From: Bacillota bacterium
Lineage (GTDB): Bacteria; Bacillota; Clostridia; Peptostreptococcales; Anaerovoracaceae
Direction: 5' to 3'
DNA: 46,014 bases
Assembly: GCA_017557505.1 (NCBI GenBank)
Contig: JAFYYP010000024.1
Coordinates: 1 to 46,014 of the forward strand
Part shown: one piece after another, positions 22,676-30,870 of the stretch
Layout: each line of letters opens with the position of its first letter
Numbering within the stretch: the first letter of the stretch is position 1
Made by a program: the position numbers and the translations under genes
Notes under the pieces: generated by a model
Databases searched by the model: none
The model's input: only the letters and a program-made list of their open reading frames with translations
What the model was told of the DNA's origin: nothing

Positions 22676-23299
22676 CTATGCTTCCAGCCGGTCGAACACT
22701 TCGTCTGCTACAGCAACCGCCTTGGGGATGTAATCTCCCAGTAGCTGCTGCGCTTCGCGCGCCATCTTGTCCGCTTCGGCGTCTTCCTTCAGGGTGCGGG
22801 TGTTTACGAACACGTTCAGCGCCGCGCATTCCAGCGCCGCTTCCGCCGCGATCGCCGCGCAGCCCACGTCTGAGATCATCAGCTTGCTGCACTTCTGGAG
22901 GATGCGCTCGATCAGGTCGATGGACAGCGCAATGTAGCGCATCATTTCGAGCGGCGCCTTCGCCGCGGTGATCGTGACATTCCGCATCGTTTCGGCATAA
23001 TCGGGGTCATCCTTGGGCATGGAATAAGCCTTGGAAAGAGGTTCGAACGCGGCCGCGTCCTTGTCGATCAGCTGCAGCAGTCTCTTGCAGTACAGCTCCG
23101 CGTCGGTGAGCATCTGCTCGTATTCAGGCTCGAATTCCAAAAACTTCTTCTTGCCGCGGGTGAGGTTGACCGCCATGGCGCCAAGGGAGACACCCAACGC
23201 GCCGATGTATGCAGCAGCTCCGCCCCCGCCTGGAACGGGAGCCTTGGAGAACAGCTCTTTACTGAAATCTTCGCAGGTGAGTTTGACTAAAGAATCCAT
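22676..23299 (-). CDS. fchA: cyclodeaminase/cyclohydrolase family protein (methenyl-THF cyclohydrolase FchA-like)
   Basis: A 207-residue, largely helical protein of the formimidoyl-THF cyclodeaminase / methenyl-THF cyclohydrolase family. The N-terminal APVPGGGGAAAYIGALG is the conserved folate-site loop, and NLTRGKKKF follows it. In clostridia and acetogens the FchA branch hydrolyses methenyl-THF to formyl-THF. Position between fhs (formyl-THF) and folD (methenyl/methylene-THF) matches exactly that step. The ATG has AAAGGAG, just after a terminator-like hairpin downstream of fhs. Formiminotransferase-linked glycine or histidine breakdown is a less likely alternative, since no such genes lie nearby. 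Confidence 0.87.
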   Translation of the reverse strand: MDSLVKLTCEDFSKELFSKAPVPGGGGAAAYIGALGVSLGAMAVNLTRGKKKFLEFEPEYEQMLTDAELYCKRLLQLIDKDAAAFEPLSKAYSMPKDDPDYAETMRNVTITAAKAPLEMMRYIALSIDLIERILQKCSKLMISDVGCAAIAAEAALECAALNVFVNTRTLKEDAEADKMAREAQQLLGDYIPKAVAVADEVFDRLEA

Positions 23300-23313
23300 G
23301 ATGTACTCCTTTA

Positions 23314-23347
23314 AAAAGGCGCGGGTGCCCTGCGACAGGACCCGCGC
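23314..23347 (-). terminator. intrinsic-terminator-like hairpin between fhs and fchA
   Basis: Minus-strand 8-bp arms GCGCGGGT/ACCCGCGC (23347-23340 with 23326-23319) enclose a second CCTG/CAGG stem, followed by CTTTTT and at once by the fchA ribosome-binding site. It would allow only partial read-through into fchA-folD-FNT-cyclo-ligase, lowering their expression relative to fhs. Confidence 0.7.
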
Positions 23348-23356
23348 TATTAATTT

Positions 23357-25033
23357 TTAGAACAGTCCGGAGATGACGCCGTTTTCGTCCACGTCGATCT
23401 TCTCGGCAGCGGGCACCTTCGGCAGGCCGGGCATGGTCATGATCTCGCCGGTCAGCGCGACGATGAAACCAGCGCCTGCGGAGATCTTCAGGTTGCGCAC
23501 TGTGACGGTGAAGCCCTTCGGGGCGCCCAACTTGGCCGGGTCATCGGAGAAGGAGTATTGCGTCTTCGCCATGCAGATCGGGCAGCCCGCGAAGCCCAGT
23601 TCGGTCAGCTGCTTGGCCTGCTTCTTGGCGTTTTCGGTCAGCATCACGCCGTCCGCATGATAGATGCGTTTGCAGATCGCCTCGAGTTTCTCCTCGATCG
23701 TGCCGTCGAGCTCGTAGGAGAAGGAGAAATCGTTGGGCAGTTCGCAGAGTCTGACGACTTCCTGCGCCAGCGCTACGCCGCCTTCGCCGCCCTTTGCCCA
23801 GACTTCGGACAGAGCTACGTTGACGCCCAGTTCCTTGCACTTCGCCTCGACCATGTCGAGTTCGGCCTTCGTGTCGGTCGGGAACGCGTTGATCGCGACG
23901 ACGCAGGGCAGCTTGTAGACTTTCGTAATGTTCTCCACGTGCTGCAGCAGGTTGGGCAGACCCTTTTCGAGGGCTTCCAGGTTCTCGTTGTTCAGTTCGG
24001 CCTTGGGCACGCCGCCGTGATACTTCAGCGCGCGTACGGTGGCGACGATGACGACCGCGGAGGGCTTCAGACCCGCCATGCGGCACTTGATATCCAGGAA
24101 CTTCTCGGCGCCGAGGTCCGCGGCAAAACCGGCCTCTGTCACGACGTAATCGCCCAGTTTCAGGGCCATTCTGGTCGCGGTGATGGAGTTGCAGCCGTGC
24201 GCGATGTTTGCGAACGGTCCGCCGTGGATGAAGGCCGGAGTGCCTTCGAGCGTCTGCACGAGGTTGGGCTTGAGGGCGTCTTTGAGCAATGCTGCCATGG
24301 CGCCTTCCGCCTTCAGGTCGTGCGCGGTGACCGGTTCGTTCTTATACGTATAGCCGACGATGATGCGGCCGAGTCTCGCCTTCAGATCCGTGATGTCGGA
24401 CGCCAGGCACAGCACTGCCATGACTTCGGAAGCCACGGTGATATCGAATCCGTCTTCTCTGGGTGTTCCGTTGGCTCTGCCGCCGAGGCCGCCGACGATG
24501 TTTCTAAGCTGTCTGTCGTTCATGTCGACTGCGCGTCTCCACGTGATCCGTCTCGGATCGATGCCCAGCACGTTGCCCTGCTGGATGTGGTTGTCGAGCA
24601 TGGCTGCCAGCAGGTTGTTGGCTGCGCCGATCGCGTGGAAGTCGCCGGTGAAGTGCAGGTTGATGTCCTCCATGGGCACGACCTGCGCATAGCCGCCGCC
24701 TGCTGCGCCGCCCTTGACGCCGAACACGGGTCCCAGGGAAGGCTCTCTGAGCGCGACGATGGCGTTCTTGCCGATCTTTCTCAGACCGTCGGTCAGGCCT
24801 ACGGACGTCGTCGTCTTGCCTTCGCCTGCCGGGGTCGGGGTGATCGCGGTGACCAGGATCAGCTTGCCGTCGGGCTTGTCAGCCTTATCTCTCAGCAGCT
24901 GGTAGTCCACCTTGGCCTTGTAGTTGCCGTACTGTTCGAGGTATTTTTCATCCACGCCCGCCACTTTGGCGATCTCGGTGATCTTTTTCTTTTCGCATTC
25001 CTGTGCGATCTGGATATCGGTCTTATATTCCAT
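23357..25033 (-). CDS. fhs: formate-tetrahydrofolate ligase
   Basis: ATP-dependent activation of formate to 10-formyl-THF; entry to the methyl branch of the Wood-Ljungdahl pathway or exit from purine/serine/glycine one-carbon metabolism. The 558 residues are full length. The P-loop TPAGEGKTT (residues 67-75), [11 protein letters not shown], and the conserved GGRANG and HGCNSI segments are intact. ATG follows AAAGGAG. It is the first gene of a five-gene folate operon. No CO dehydrogenase genes are in the window, so acetogenesis is not implied. Confidence 0.95.
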   Translation of the reverse strand: MEYKTDIQIAQECEKKKITEIAKVAGVDEKYLEQYGNYKAKVDYQLLRDKADKPDGKLILVTAITPTPAGEGKTTTSVGLTDGLRKIGKNAIVALREPSLGPVFGVKGGAAGGGYAQVVPMEDINLHFTGDFHAIGAANNLLAAMLDNHIQQGNVLGIDPRRITWRRAVDMNDRQLRNIVGGLGGRANGTPREDGFDITVASEVMAVLCLASDITDLKARLGRIIVGYTYKNEPVTAHDLKAEGAMAALLKDALKPNLVQTLEGTPAFIHGGPFANIAHGCNSITATRMALKLGDYVVTEAGFAADLGAEKFLDIKCRMAGLKPSAVVIVATVRALKYHGGVPKAELNNENLEALEKGLPNLLQHVENITKVYKLPCVVAINAFPTDTKAELDMVEAKCKELGVNVALSEVWAKGGEGGVALAQEVVRLCELPNDFSFSYELDGTIEEKLEAICKRIYHADGVMLTENAKKQAKQLTELGFAGCPICMAKTQYSFSDDPAKLGAPKGFTVTVRNLKISAGAGFIVALTGEIMTMPGLPKVPAAEKIDVDENGVISGLF

Positions 25034-25078
25034 CTTGCATCTCCTTTACGCAAACATTAAGAACATCTTTACATGATT

Positions 25079-25107
25079 ATTATAAGGCTTTTTGACTGTT
25101 TTACCAC
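25079..25107 (-). promoter_or_regulatory. putative promoter of the fhs operon
   Basis: Minus-strand TATAAT (25084-25079) with a weak -35 GTGGTA (25107-25102) at 17 bp spacing. The 229-bp upstream region (25034-25262) is AT-rich and includes a TAGTTT-N6-AAACTA dyad at 25133-25150 that may be an operator. Confidence 0.45.
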
Positions 25108-25132
25108 AGGATAGTTGCACTTTGCATTTTCT

Positions 25133-25150
25133 TAGTTTTGATTCAAACTA
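25133..25150. repeat. 6-bp dyad upstream of the fhs promoter
   Basis: TAGTTT (25133-25138) and AAACTA (25145-25150) around TGATTC. It lies about 25 bp upstream of the weak -35. Possible activator or repressor site; no factor can be named. Confidence 0.35.
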
Positions 25151-25184
25151 TAAATAATTTTGATTGTTTTCGGTATAACCACAA

Positions 25185-25231
25185 AAAACAAGAATGGCTC
25201 CGCCAGCGGATATTAAATCCGAAGCGGAGCC
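25185..25231 (-). terminator. terminator of the CotH-SLH/GNAT transcript
   Basis: 8-bp arms (25196-25203 with 25224-25231) enclose a second 5-bp stem; the minus strand continues with TTCTTGTTTTTTG. It lies 31 bp past the GNAT stop. Confidence 0.8.
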
Positions 25232-25262
25232 TTGATCTGTGCGTTATAGTAAGTTGTAGAGG

Positions 25263-26123
25263 CTATCTTCTGTTCAGTTCCATTACGATGTTGGAATAGA
25301 CGTAGTGAAAACCTTTGCTTTCGAAGTATTCCACCAGGTCGGTACGTTCGGGCGGAAAATTGACCGTCAGGGCAGGCAGACTAGCTTCTTTCGTCTTGGC
25401 GATGGAAAAAGCTAGGCAGATGTCCAGATCGCCTTGCCAGAAAGCAAGGTACCAGCCTCTTTCTTCTAGCATGCGGGCGCCAAGCACAAGCAGGTTTTCG
25501 CCGTCGGACCATACCATGCCTTTTTCGATGAGCCAGCGGTAGATGGGCTCGGTGTAGTGCAGATAGGTCCGGTTAAAAACGATGTGGTCGCCGATGTTTT
25601 GCCGTGCGTCCAGGGCTCTCGCAACTATTTCCAGATCCGTGATCTGCACAAACCCATCCGGACATTTTACGTCCAACCCTTCCAACGGCAGACTGTATTC
25701 GTCGTAGGCCCCGGTATATTCAAAGCCATAGACTTCAGACAGCGCCTTGCTGGCTACGTTCTTCCGCCCTGTGAACATGGCGACGTGCGGCGCATCGGTC
25801 TCGTTCCATAATTCCTGATAGCGCTCGTAGATCTGCCTGCCGGCGCCTGTCCGCTGGTACTCGGGCAGGATGCGCAGGCATTCCAGCCAGCCGGAACCGT
25901 CCGGCATCACCGAATACTGTCCCATGCCGATAATCTTGGCCGGGTCACCGTCGGGGAGCTCCGGCAATTCCGCCACGACCATCTCTCCCTGCTGGCCTTT
26001 CTGCTCGATGAACAGCGGCGCGCATTCCGTGGAATACCACTTGGAATGCGGCATCGCTGCCATCTCGATCTCCCGTAAACGCGGCACGTCCGCCAGGGTG
26101 GCGGCGCGGGTGATATATTTCAT
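25263..26123 (-). CDS. GNAT-family acetyltransferase
   Basis: A 286-residue protein whose N-terminal half (about 1-150) is a GNAT domain: the acetyl-CoA-binding motif A reads LRILPEYQRTGAGRQIY near residues 87-103. The C-terminal half ends with a strand pattern (YFESKGFHYVYSNIVMEL) that suggests a second, degenerate GNAT domain. Acceptor substrate unknown. The ATG lies 3 bp after the stop of the CotH-SLH gene, whose last codons include the GGAG ribosome-binding site, so the two are coupled. The protein lacks a signal peptide and so acts in the cytosol, unlike its neighbour. Confidence 0.82.
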   Translation of the reverse strand: MKYITRAATLADVPRLREIEMAAMPHSKWYSTECAPLFIEQKGQQGEMVVAELPELPDGDPAKIIGMGQYSVMPDGSGWLECLRILPEYQRTGAGRQIYERYQELWNETDAPHVAMFTGRKNVASKALSEVYGFEYTGAYDEYSLPLEGLDVKCPDGFVQITDLEIVARALDARQNIGDHIVFNRTYLHYTEPIYRWLIEKGMVWSDGENLLVLGARMLEERGWYLAFWQGDLDICLAFSIAKTKEASLPALTVNFPPERTDLVEYFESKGFHYVYSNIVMELNRR

Positions 26124-26126
26124 TGA

Positions 26127-29100
26127 CTATTCTCCTTCGTTTTCCGCGAACGTCTGATGCAGGAAGACGACGATCTGACCTCTCGTGCAGGGGTCATCGG
26201 AGCCAAACTCCGTCGCGGATTTGCCGGCCGTAATGTTGTTCGCATACGCCCAGGCAACAGCCTTGGCATAATAGGAATTGTCGGGGACGTCGGTAAACGG
26301 CAGATCGATATCGGCCTCGGGCTTACCCTGGGAGACCCACAGCATCGTGATGAACTGTGCTCTGGTCACGGTCACATCGGGGCTGAATTCGCCTTCCGCA
26401 GTACCAGCGGTAATGCCTTCTTCGACAGCCCAAGCGACCGCCTTGTCGTAGTAGGCGCTCACGTCGACGTCGTCAAAGCCGGTCTCCGTGCCTTTGTCCG
26501 GGCTGCCGCTCGCAAGCCACAGGAACGTGACGACCTGCGCTCTTGTGCAATCCATTGCCGGGCAGAACTTATTCTCGCTGACGCCACTGGTAATGTTATT
26601 ATCAGCAGCCCAGTTTACAGCTTCGTAGAAGTAATCGTTTTCGGCAACGTCCTCGAAGCGTTTTTCTTCAGCCTCGGGAGCCAGTGGCACTTCTTCCTCC
26701 GGAAGTTCTTCAGGCAGGGGCTCTTCCGGAAGCGGTTCTTCAGGCATGGCAGCGCCACCGCCGCCACCTCCACCGCCGCCACCGGCACCACCGCCAGCGG
26801 GGGGTTCTTCTGCGGCTACAGTCTTCTTCTCGGTATTGGTCTTACTATCGAAAACTGCTGTTGCAGTATATACCGTAGCACCAGTCGAGTCGGTCGATTT
26901 TGTGATCTTAGCGGTCACAGTCTGCGTATGAGATGCGTCATTTTTACACTTGTAATTAGCGACAGCTGCGGTGTACCCATCCTGATCGTTGCCCGTCCAT
27001 GTGAAGGACACGAATTCATAAGCATGACCCTTCGCGGCGAGCGTTTCTTCCTTTGTCTGAACCGCAAATTGGCTATTACTGAATGCCTCGGACGTCCAGG
27101 TACCCGTGCCTGGATCCGTGCAAGTCGGTTCCAGGGTCACCGTATAGGAAACACTGACGGTCTCAGTGACCGTTTCCAATCCTTGCGCATAAGGAACCGC
27201 CATACCGGTGACCACACTGTTATCATCTGCCCAAGCATAGGTGACCTGATAGCCGGTCGGAGAAAGCTCTACGTCCTTCGTCTGTATGGCGAATACGCTG
27301 TTCGTGAAGGCTTTGCTTGTATATCTACCGATTCCGACAGCCGTTTCCGTGGGTTCGGTCACAATTGCATAAGTCGTTGCCACCTGCTCAGTTTCGACAT
27401 GTTGCGTGTTGTTCGCACAAGTTCGGGTCGCAGTCACCATTTTGTTGTCGTCCGCCCAGGTATAGACAGGTCTTCCATATGTGTGACCCTTTGCAGGAAT
27501 AACAGCGCCAGCGATTACGTCATTGCAGCGGCTGCACTTCTGATCGGTCTGCTTGCCGTCTTCTGTACACGTTGCTGCCTTCGCAGATCCTTCGACTTCC
27601 TGATAATCATGACCAAGTGCCGACACAGTCTGTTGTGCAACAATAGTATCGCCACAGACGGAACACTTCTTCCCTTCCGTCAGGCCGTCCTGCGTGCAAG
27701 TCGGCGCAACGGCGGGAATGATTTCCGCAGTGTGGCCCGTTGCGGGAATAATCACTTCCTTCATTTGTACTGAAAAAGCTTGATTCGCAAATGCTGCACT
27801 GGTATAAACCGTTTTACCAGCCATTGTACAGGTCGGATCTGTCGTATTTGCAATGACGGATACTGTCTCTGTTTCGACATGCTGTGAATTATGTGTACAG
27901 GTACGAGTCGCCGTCACGGTTTTGTTGTCATCCGCCCAGGTGTAAACGGGGGCACCGTAAGCATGGCCAGTCGCAGGTATCGTCACTTCCTTGGTCTGTA
28001 CTGAGAAAGCTTGATTTGCAAACTCTGCGCTGGTGTAGACAGTCTTGCCCGATTCCGTGCAGGTCGAATCTGTCGTATTTGCAGTGACGGATACTGTCTC
28101 TGTTTCGACATGCTGTGAATTATGTGTACAGGTGCGAGTCGCTGTCACGGTTTTGTTGTCATCCGCCCAGGTGTAAACGGGGGCACCATAAGCATGATCT
28201 GTCGCAGGTATCGTCACTTCCTTGGTCTGTACTGAGAAAGCTTGATTTGCAAACTCTGCGCTGGTGTAGACAGTCTTACCCGATTCCGTGCAGGTCGGAT
28301 CTGTCGTATTTGCAGTGACGGATACTGTCTCTGTTTCGACATGCTGTGAATTATGTGTACAGATACGAGTCGCCGTCACGGTTTTGTTGTCATCCGCCCA
28401 GGTGTAAACAGGGGCACCGTAAGCATGGCCAGTCGCAGGTATCGCATTGCCCGTGATGATATCACCGCATCTGCTGCATACCTGATTAGCTTCTTTACCT
28501 GCCTCTGTGCAGGTTGGCGCTATGGCAGTATCCGGATCTTCTTGATAATTATGCGTGCATGCAGCGGTTACATTGATCGCAAGATCGCCCTTGACCTGTG
28601 TCAGGCGATAGACATTTGCGCCTAGATCTTTCAGACTTTTGTATGCTGATGTGGGTTCAGCTGTTACCGCTGTCAGTGTATAACCGTCCTCGAGAACCAC
28701 CTTGAAATTAATCTGTGCGTTGCCGGAACAGTCGATCAGACCCGTATCACCATCACGGGGATGTGCCTCAGAAGCATTCACCGTGGAAGGTCCGGTAACA
28801 TCTTTCGTTTCATATACAGTTACCGAAACACCCTTGCTGCATGCGATAGTTGCATTTAACAGTGTTTCGCCACAAACGGTGCAAACACCACTCTGATAGT
28901 CGTGCGCAATTTTAGGCGTATAATTATCCACATAACTGGTTCCGCACTTCGGACAGGTGTAAGTGGTATAGCCTTGTGCTGTGCAAGTGGGAGGAGTAAC
29001 TACTGCTGCATACTCATGTTCACAGTTTGCAGGATCATTTTCATCATAGTATGTGTTTGCAAACCATAAAGATCGTGTCGTAATGTATGTCTTTAGATTT

Positions 29101-30770
29101 TCAGTATAGTTGTCCCAATATGTTTGTGCATTGCCGGTAATCAAATAGTTCTGAATGTAATCACCTGTACCGAGTGTAGTATTCTCGCTGTAATAGTGAT
29201 TATTCTTCCCTGTATCATTTCCCAGATTATTGACTTTGATATGATTCATCCGGGCTGAATCTTGGATATCGCTAATCATCTGGGCAGTATCTCCAGCCAG
29301 GCTGTTAAAAAATGATTGATTCAAATTATACTGATGATACACTTCCTCCATGAAATCATCATGGGTACCAAGGGTTTTATAAATAGATGTCTTATACTCA
29401 GAACCGTAATTACGGTAATTGCTGATATTTTTAATAAAATCACCTTGGGCACTTCTGCGGTCACTTACATTGCCAAGATAGCTATTGTTGTAAGTGGATC
29501 CCATGGCATTATCCAAGTCCCACAAAGGGCCAGCAACCAATTTGTTACTATCAGTTGTCCCGTCGCGATGGAAGAAAATACTACCGGCACAGACATCGTA
29601 GCTTTTGACATATTCATGCATGAGATACATCTTAGCAAAGCTTTCTATATCGATGTAATCGGTATAATACTTACCTTTGGAATTGTAACCTGTATCAGAA
29701 CGCATCGCGTTCCAAGCATCTTGGAGCCAGGACTGTATCTGGGCAGCAACCGCTTCCATATTTTCAGGACTCTCATCAACGACTCCATCGACCTTCAGTA
29801 GATTGTCACCCATCTTCTTGACGGTAATTAGATTATAACTGGACGTCCAAGTGGGACTGACAACATATGACACCAATCCCTCAAGAGAAAACTGAGGATC
29901 GCCACCATTGGCGACAGACTTCTCCTGATAATTGTCCTGCTCAATCATGAAGCCGTCATCCGTCACGAAAGAGTCTGTTTTAGGCGTGACAGTATAACAG
30001 CCTTGATATTCGCCATTCATCCAGACATCCGCGGAAGCGGTATCTTGGCCGATCCCCAGCTCATGCGCCAGATGATAGCCGGAACGGTTACCCAGCAAGC
30101 TGCGATCCAGACACTCTGCAAGGAGTGACCACTTTTTTGTTTTTGCAGAATCGATGCCAGGGAAATTGATTTTTGTACCTAAAGTAATGTTGTACGGTTT
30201 CTTGTCCTCGGACTCCTTCCATGTGGCATTACCACGACCTTTCATCTTGGTCAGTTGATAATCTGCGCCATCAATATAGATTACTCCTGAACATTCGGTA
30301 TTATGCTCTTTATCATTATCCATATCGGCAATAGTACCTAAACTTTCATCAATTACGATGAAGACAGGTGTTACATTTGCAGAGCCCTTATAGGTTATGA
30401 TCTTATACTCTGTTCCGTCCGAGAAAGCATACGTCTTTTCAACATCGACAGGCGGAATAGGACAGACACCACTTTCATATGTCTGCCCATCGACGGTTAC
30501 CGTAGCTCCACCATCCCAGGAAAGGTAGCATTGATCAAGGTTTGCATTTCCTGGCAGATACAGTTGGTATGTATAGGTGGGACTATAATTTGTCCCGCCC
30601 GTTTTCATCTTAAACACATCGATCCACGCCGGAATGTTATTATCATCCGACGGTTCGATCCGCATCTTCGTCGGCGCATCCGCCGCATAAACAGTCGTGC
30701 AGCTTAAGATCAGGAACAGACTGAAAAAGACTGCCAATAGTACGATCCAATTACGTTTTTCCCACTTCAT
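26127..30770 (-). CDS. CotH-kinase domain, repeat and SLH-domain surface protein
   Basis: A 1547-residue secreted protein. It has a signal peptide (cleavage after VYA, residues 27-29), then a CotH-type atypical kinase domain (about 130-575) with RGNATW at 179-184, an ATP-site KKPY near 190 and the catalytic-loop WDLDNAMG with Asp 418 and Asp 420. Cys-rich beta repeats (CPKCG, CTVCG) follow from about 584, including three 77-residue near-identical units and more distant copies. A Gly-rich and Pro/Glu-rich linker leads to three SLH domains (1372-1547) that bind secondary cell-wall polymer. The open frame starts at a TTG; the ATG at 30770 is chosen for AGGAG at 7-nt spacing. The CotH part is clearly AT-richer than the flanks. 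Substrate unknown. Confidence 0.93.
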   Translation of the reverse strand: MKWEKRNWIVLLAVFFSLFLILSCTTVYAADAPTKMRIEPSDDNNIPAWIDVFKMKTGGTNYSPTYTYQLYLPGNANLDQCYLSWDGGATVTVDGQTYESGVCPIPPVDVEKTYAFSDGTEYKIITYKGSANVTPVFIVIDESLGTIADMDNDKEHNTECSGVIYIDGADYQLTKMKGRGNATWKESEDKKPYNITLGTKINFPGIDSAKTKKWSLLAECLDRSLLGNRSGYHLAHELGIGQDTASADVWMNGEYQGCYTVTPKTDSFVTDDGFMIEQDNYQEKSVANGGDPQFSLEGLVSYVVSPTWTSSYNLITVKKMGDNLLKVDGVVDESPENMEAVAAQIQSWLQDAWNAMRSDTGYNSKGKYYTDYIDIESFAKMYLMHEYVKSYDVCAGSIFFHRDGTTDSNKLVAGPLWDLDNAMGSTYNNSYLGNVSDRRSAQGDFIKNISNYRNYGSEYKTSIYKTLGTHDDFMEEVYHQYNLNQSFFNSLAGDTAQMISDIQDSARMNHIKVNNLGNDTGKNNHYYSENTTLGTGDYIQNYLITGNAQTYWDNYTENLKTYITTRSLWFANTYYDENDPANCEHEYAAVVTPPTCTAQGYTTYTCPKCGTSYVDNYTPKIAHDYQSGVCTVCGETLLNATIACSKGVSVTVYETKDVTGPSTVNASEAHPRDGDTGLIDCSGNAQINFKVVLEDGYTLTAVTAEPTSAYKSLKDLGANVYRLTQVKGDLAINVTAACTHNYQEDPDTAIAPTCTEAGKEANQVCSRCGDIITGNAIPATGHAYGAPVYTWADDNKTVTATRICTHNSQHVETETVSVTANTTDPTCTESGKTVYTSAEFANQAFSVQTKEVTIPATDHAYGAPVYTWADDNKTVTATRTCTHNSQHVETETVSVTANTTDSTCTESGKTVYTSAEFANQAFSVQTKEVTIPATGHAYGAPVYTWADDNKTVTATRTCTHNSQHVETETVSVIANTTDPTCTMAGKTVYTSAAFANQAFSVQMKEVIIPATGHTAEIIPAVAPTCTQDGLTEGKKCSVCGDTIVAQQTVSALGHDYQEVEGSAKAATCTEDGKQTDQKCSRCNDVIAGAVIPAKGHTYGRPVYTWADDNKMVTATRTCANNTQHVETEQVATTYAIVTEPTETAVGIGRYTSKAFTNSVFAIQTKDVELSPTGYQVTYAWADDNSVVTGMAVPYAQGLETVTETVSVSYTVTLEPTCTDPGTGTWTSEAFSNSQFAVQTKEETLAAKGHAYEFVSFTWTGNDQDGYTAAVANYKCKNDASHTQTVTAKITKSTDSTGATVYTATAVFDSKTNTEKKTVAAEEPPAGGGAGGGGGGGGGGAAMPEEPLPEEPLPEELPEEEVPLAPEAEEKRFEDVAENDYFYEAVNWAADNNITSGVSENKFCPAMDCTRAQVVTFLWLASGSPDKGTETGFDDVDVSAYYDKAVAWAVEEGITAGTAEGEFSPDVTVTRAQFITMLWVSQGKPEADIDLPFTDVPDNSYYAKAVAWAYANNITAGKSATEFGSDDPCTRGQIVVFLHQTFAENEGE
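26746..26810. repeat. GGN microsatellite encoding a polyglycine linker
   Basis: Low-complexity tract coding on the minus strand for fourteen glycines with one alanine, between the repeat region and the SLH domains. Next to it is a PEEPL repeat. Such tracts can vary in length by slippage. Confidence 0.75.
27738..28430 (-). repeat. three near-identical 231-bp tandem repeats
   Basis: Units 28430-28200, 28199-27969 and 27968-27738 each encode 77 residues starting with HAYGAPVYTWADDNK and ending in a TIPAT-type segment. They differ at only a few codons, most in the last unit. A more diverged copy is found near 27450-27490. The high DNA identity implies recent duplication or homogenisation. Confidence 0.93.
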
Positions 30771-30870
30771 CGTTAAACTCCTTTTGTCCAACCAATACGT
30801 GATATGAAGGGAATATATATGTTAATTTTACACTGACTTGAAACAAAATGCCACAAGGGAAACGCCGCTG

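Noticed and set aside
26157-27773. 538-codon open frame on plus opposite the SLH/repeat part of the CotH gene
   Set aside because: The opposite frame has signal peptide, repeats and SLH domains; the plus frame only mirrors these repeats.
27738-28430. 231-bp repeats considered as a CRISPR array or mobile repeats
   Set aside because: The repeats are directly tandem without spacers, keep the reading frame and code for 77-residue protein units.
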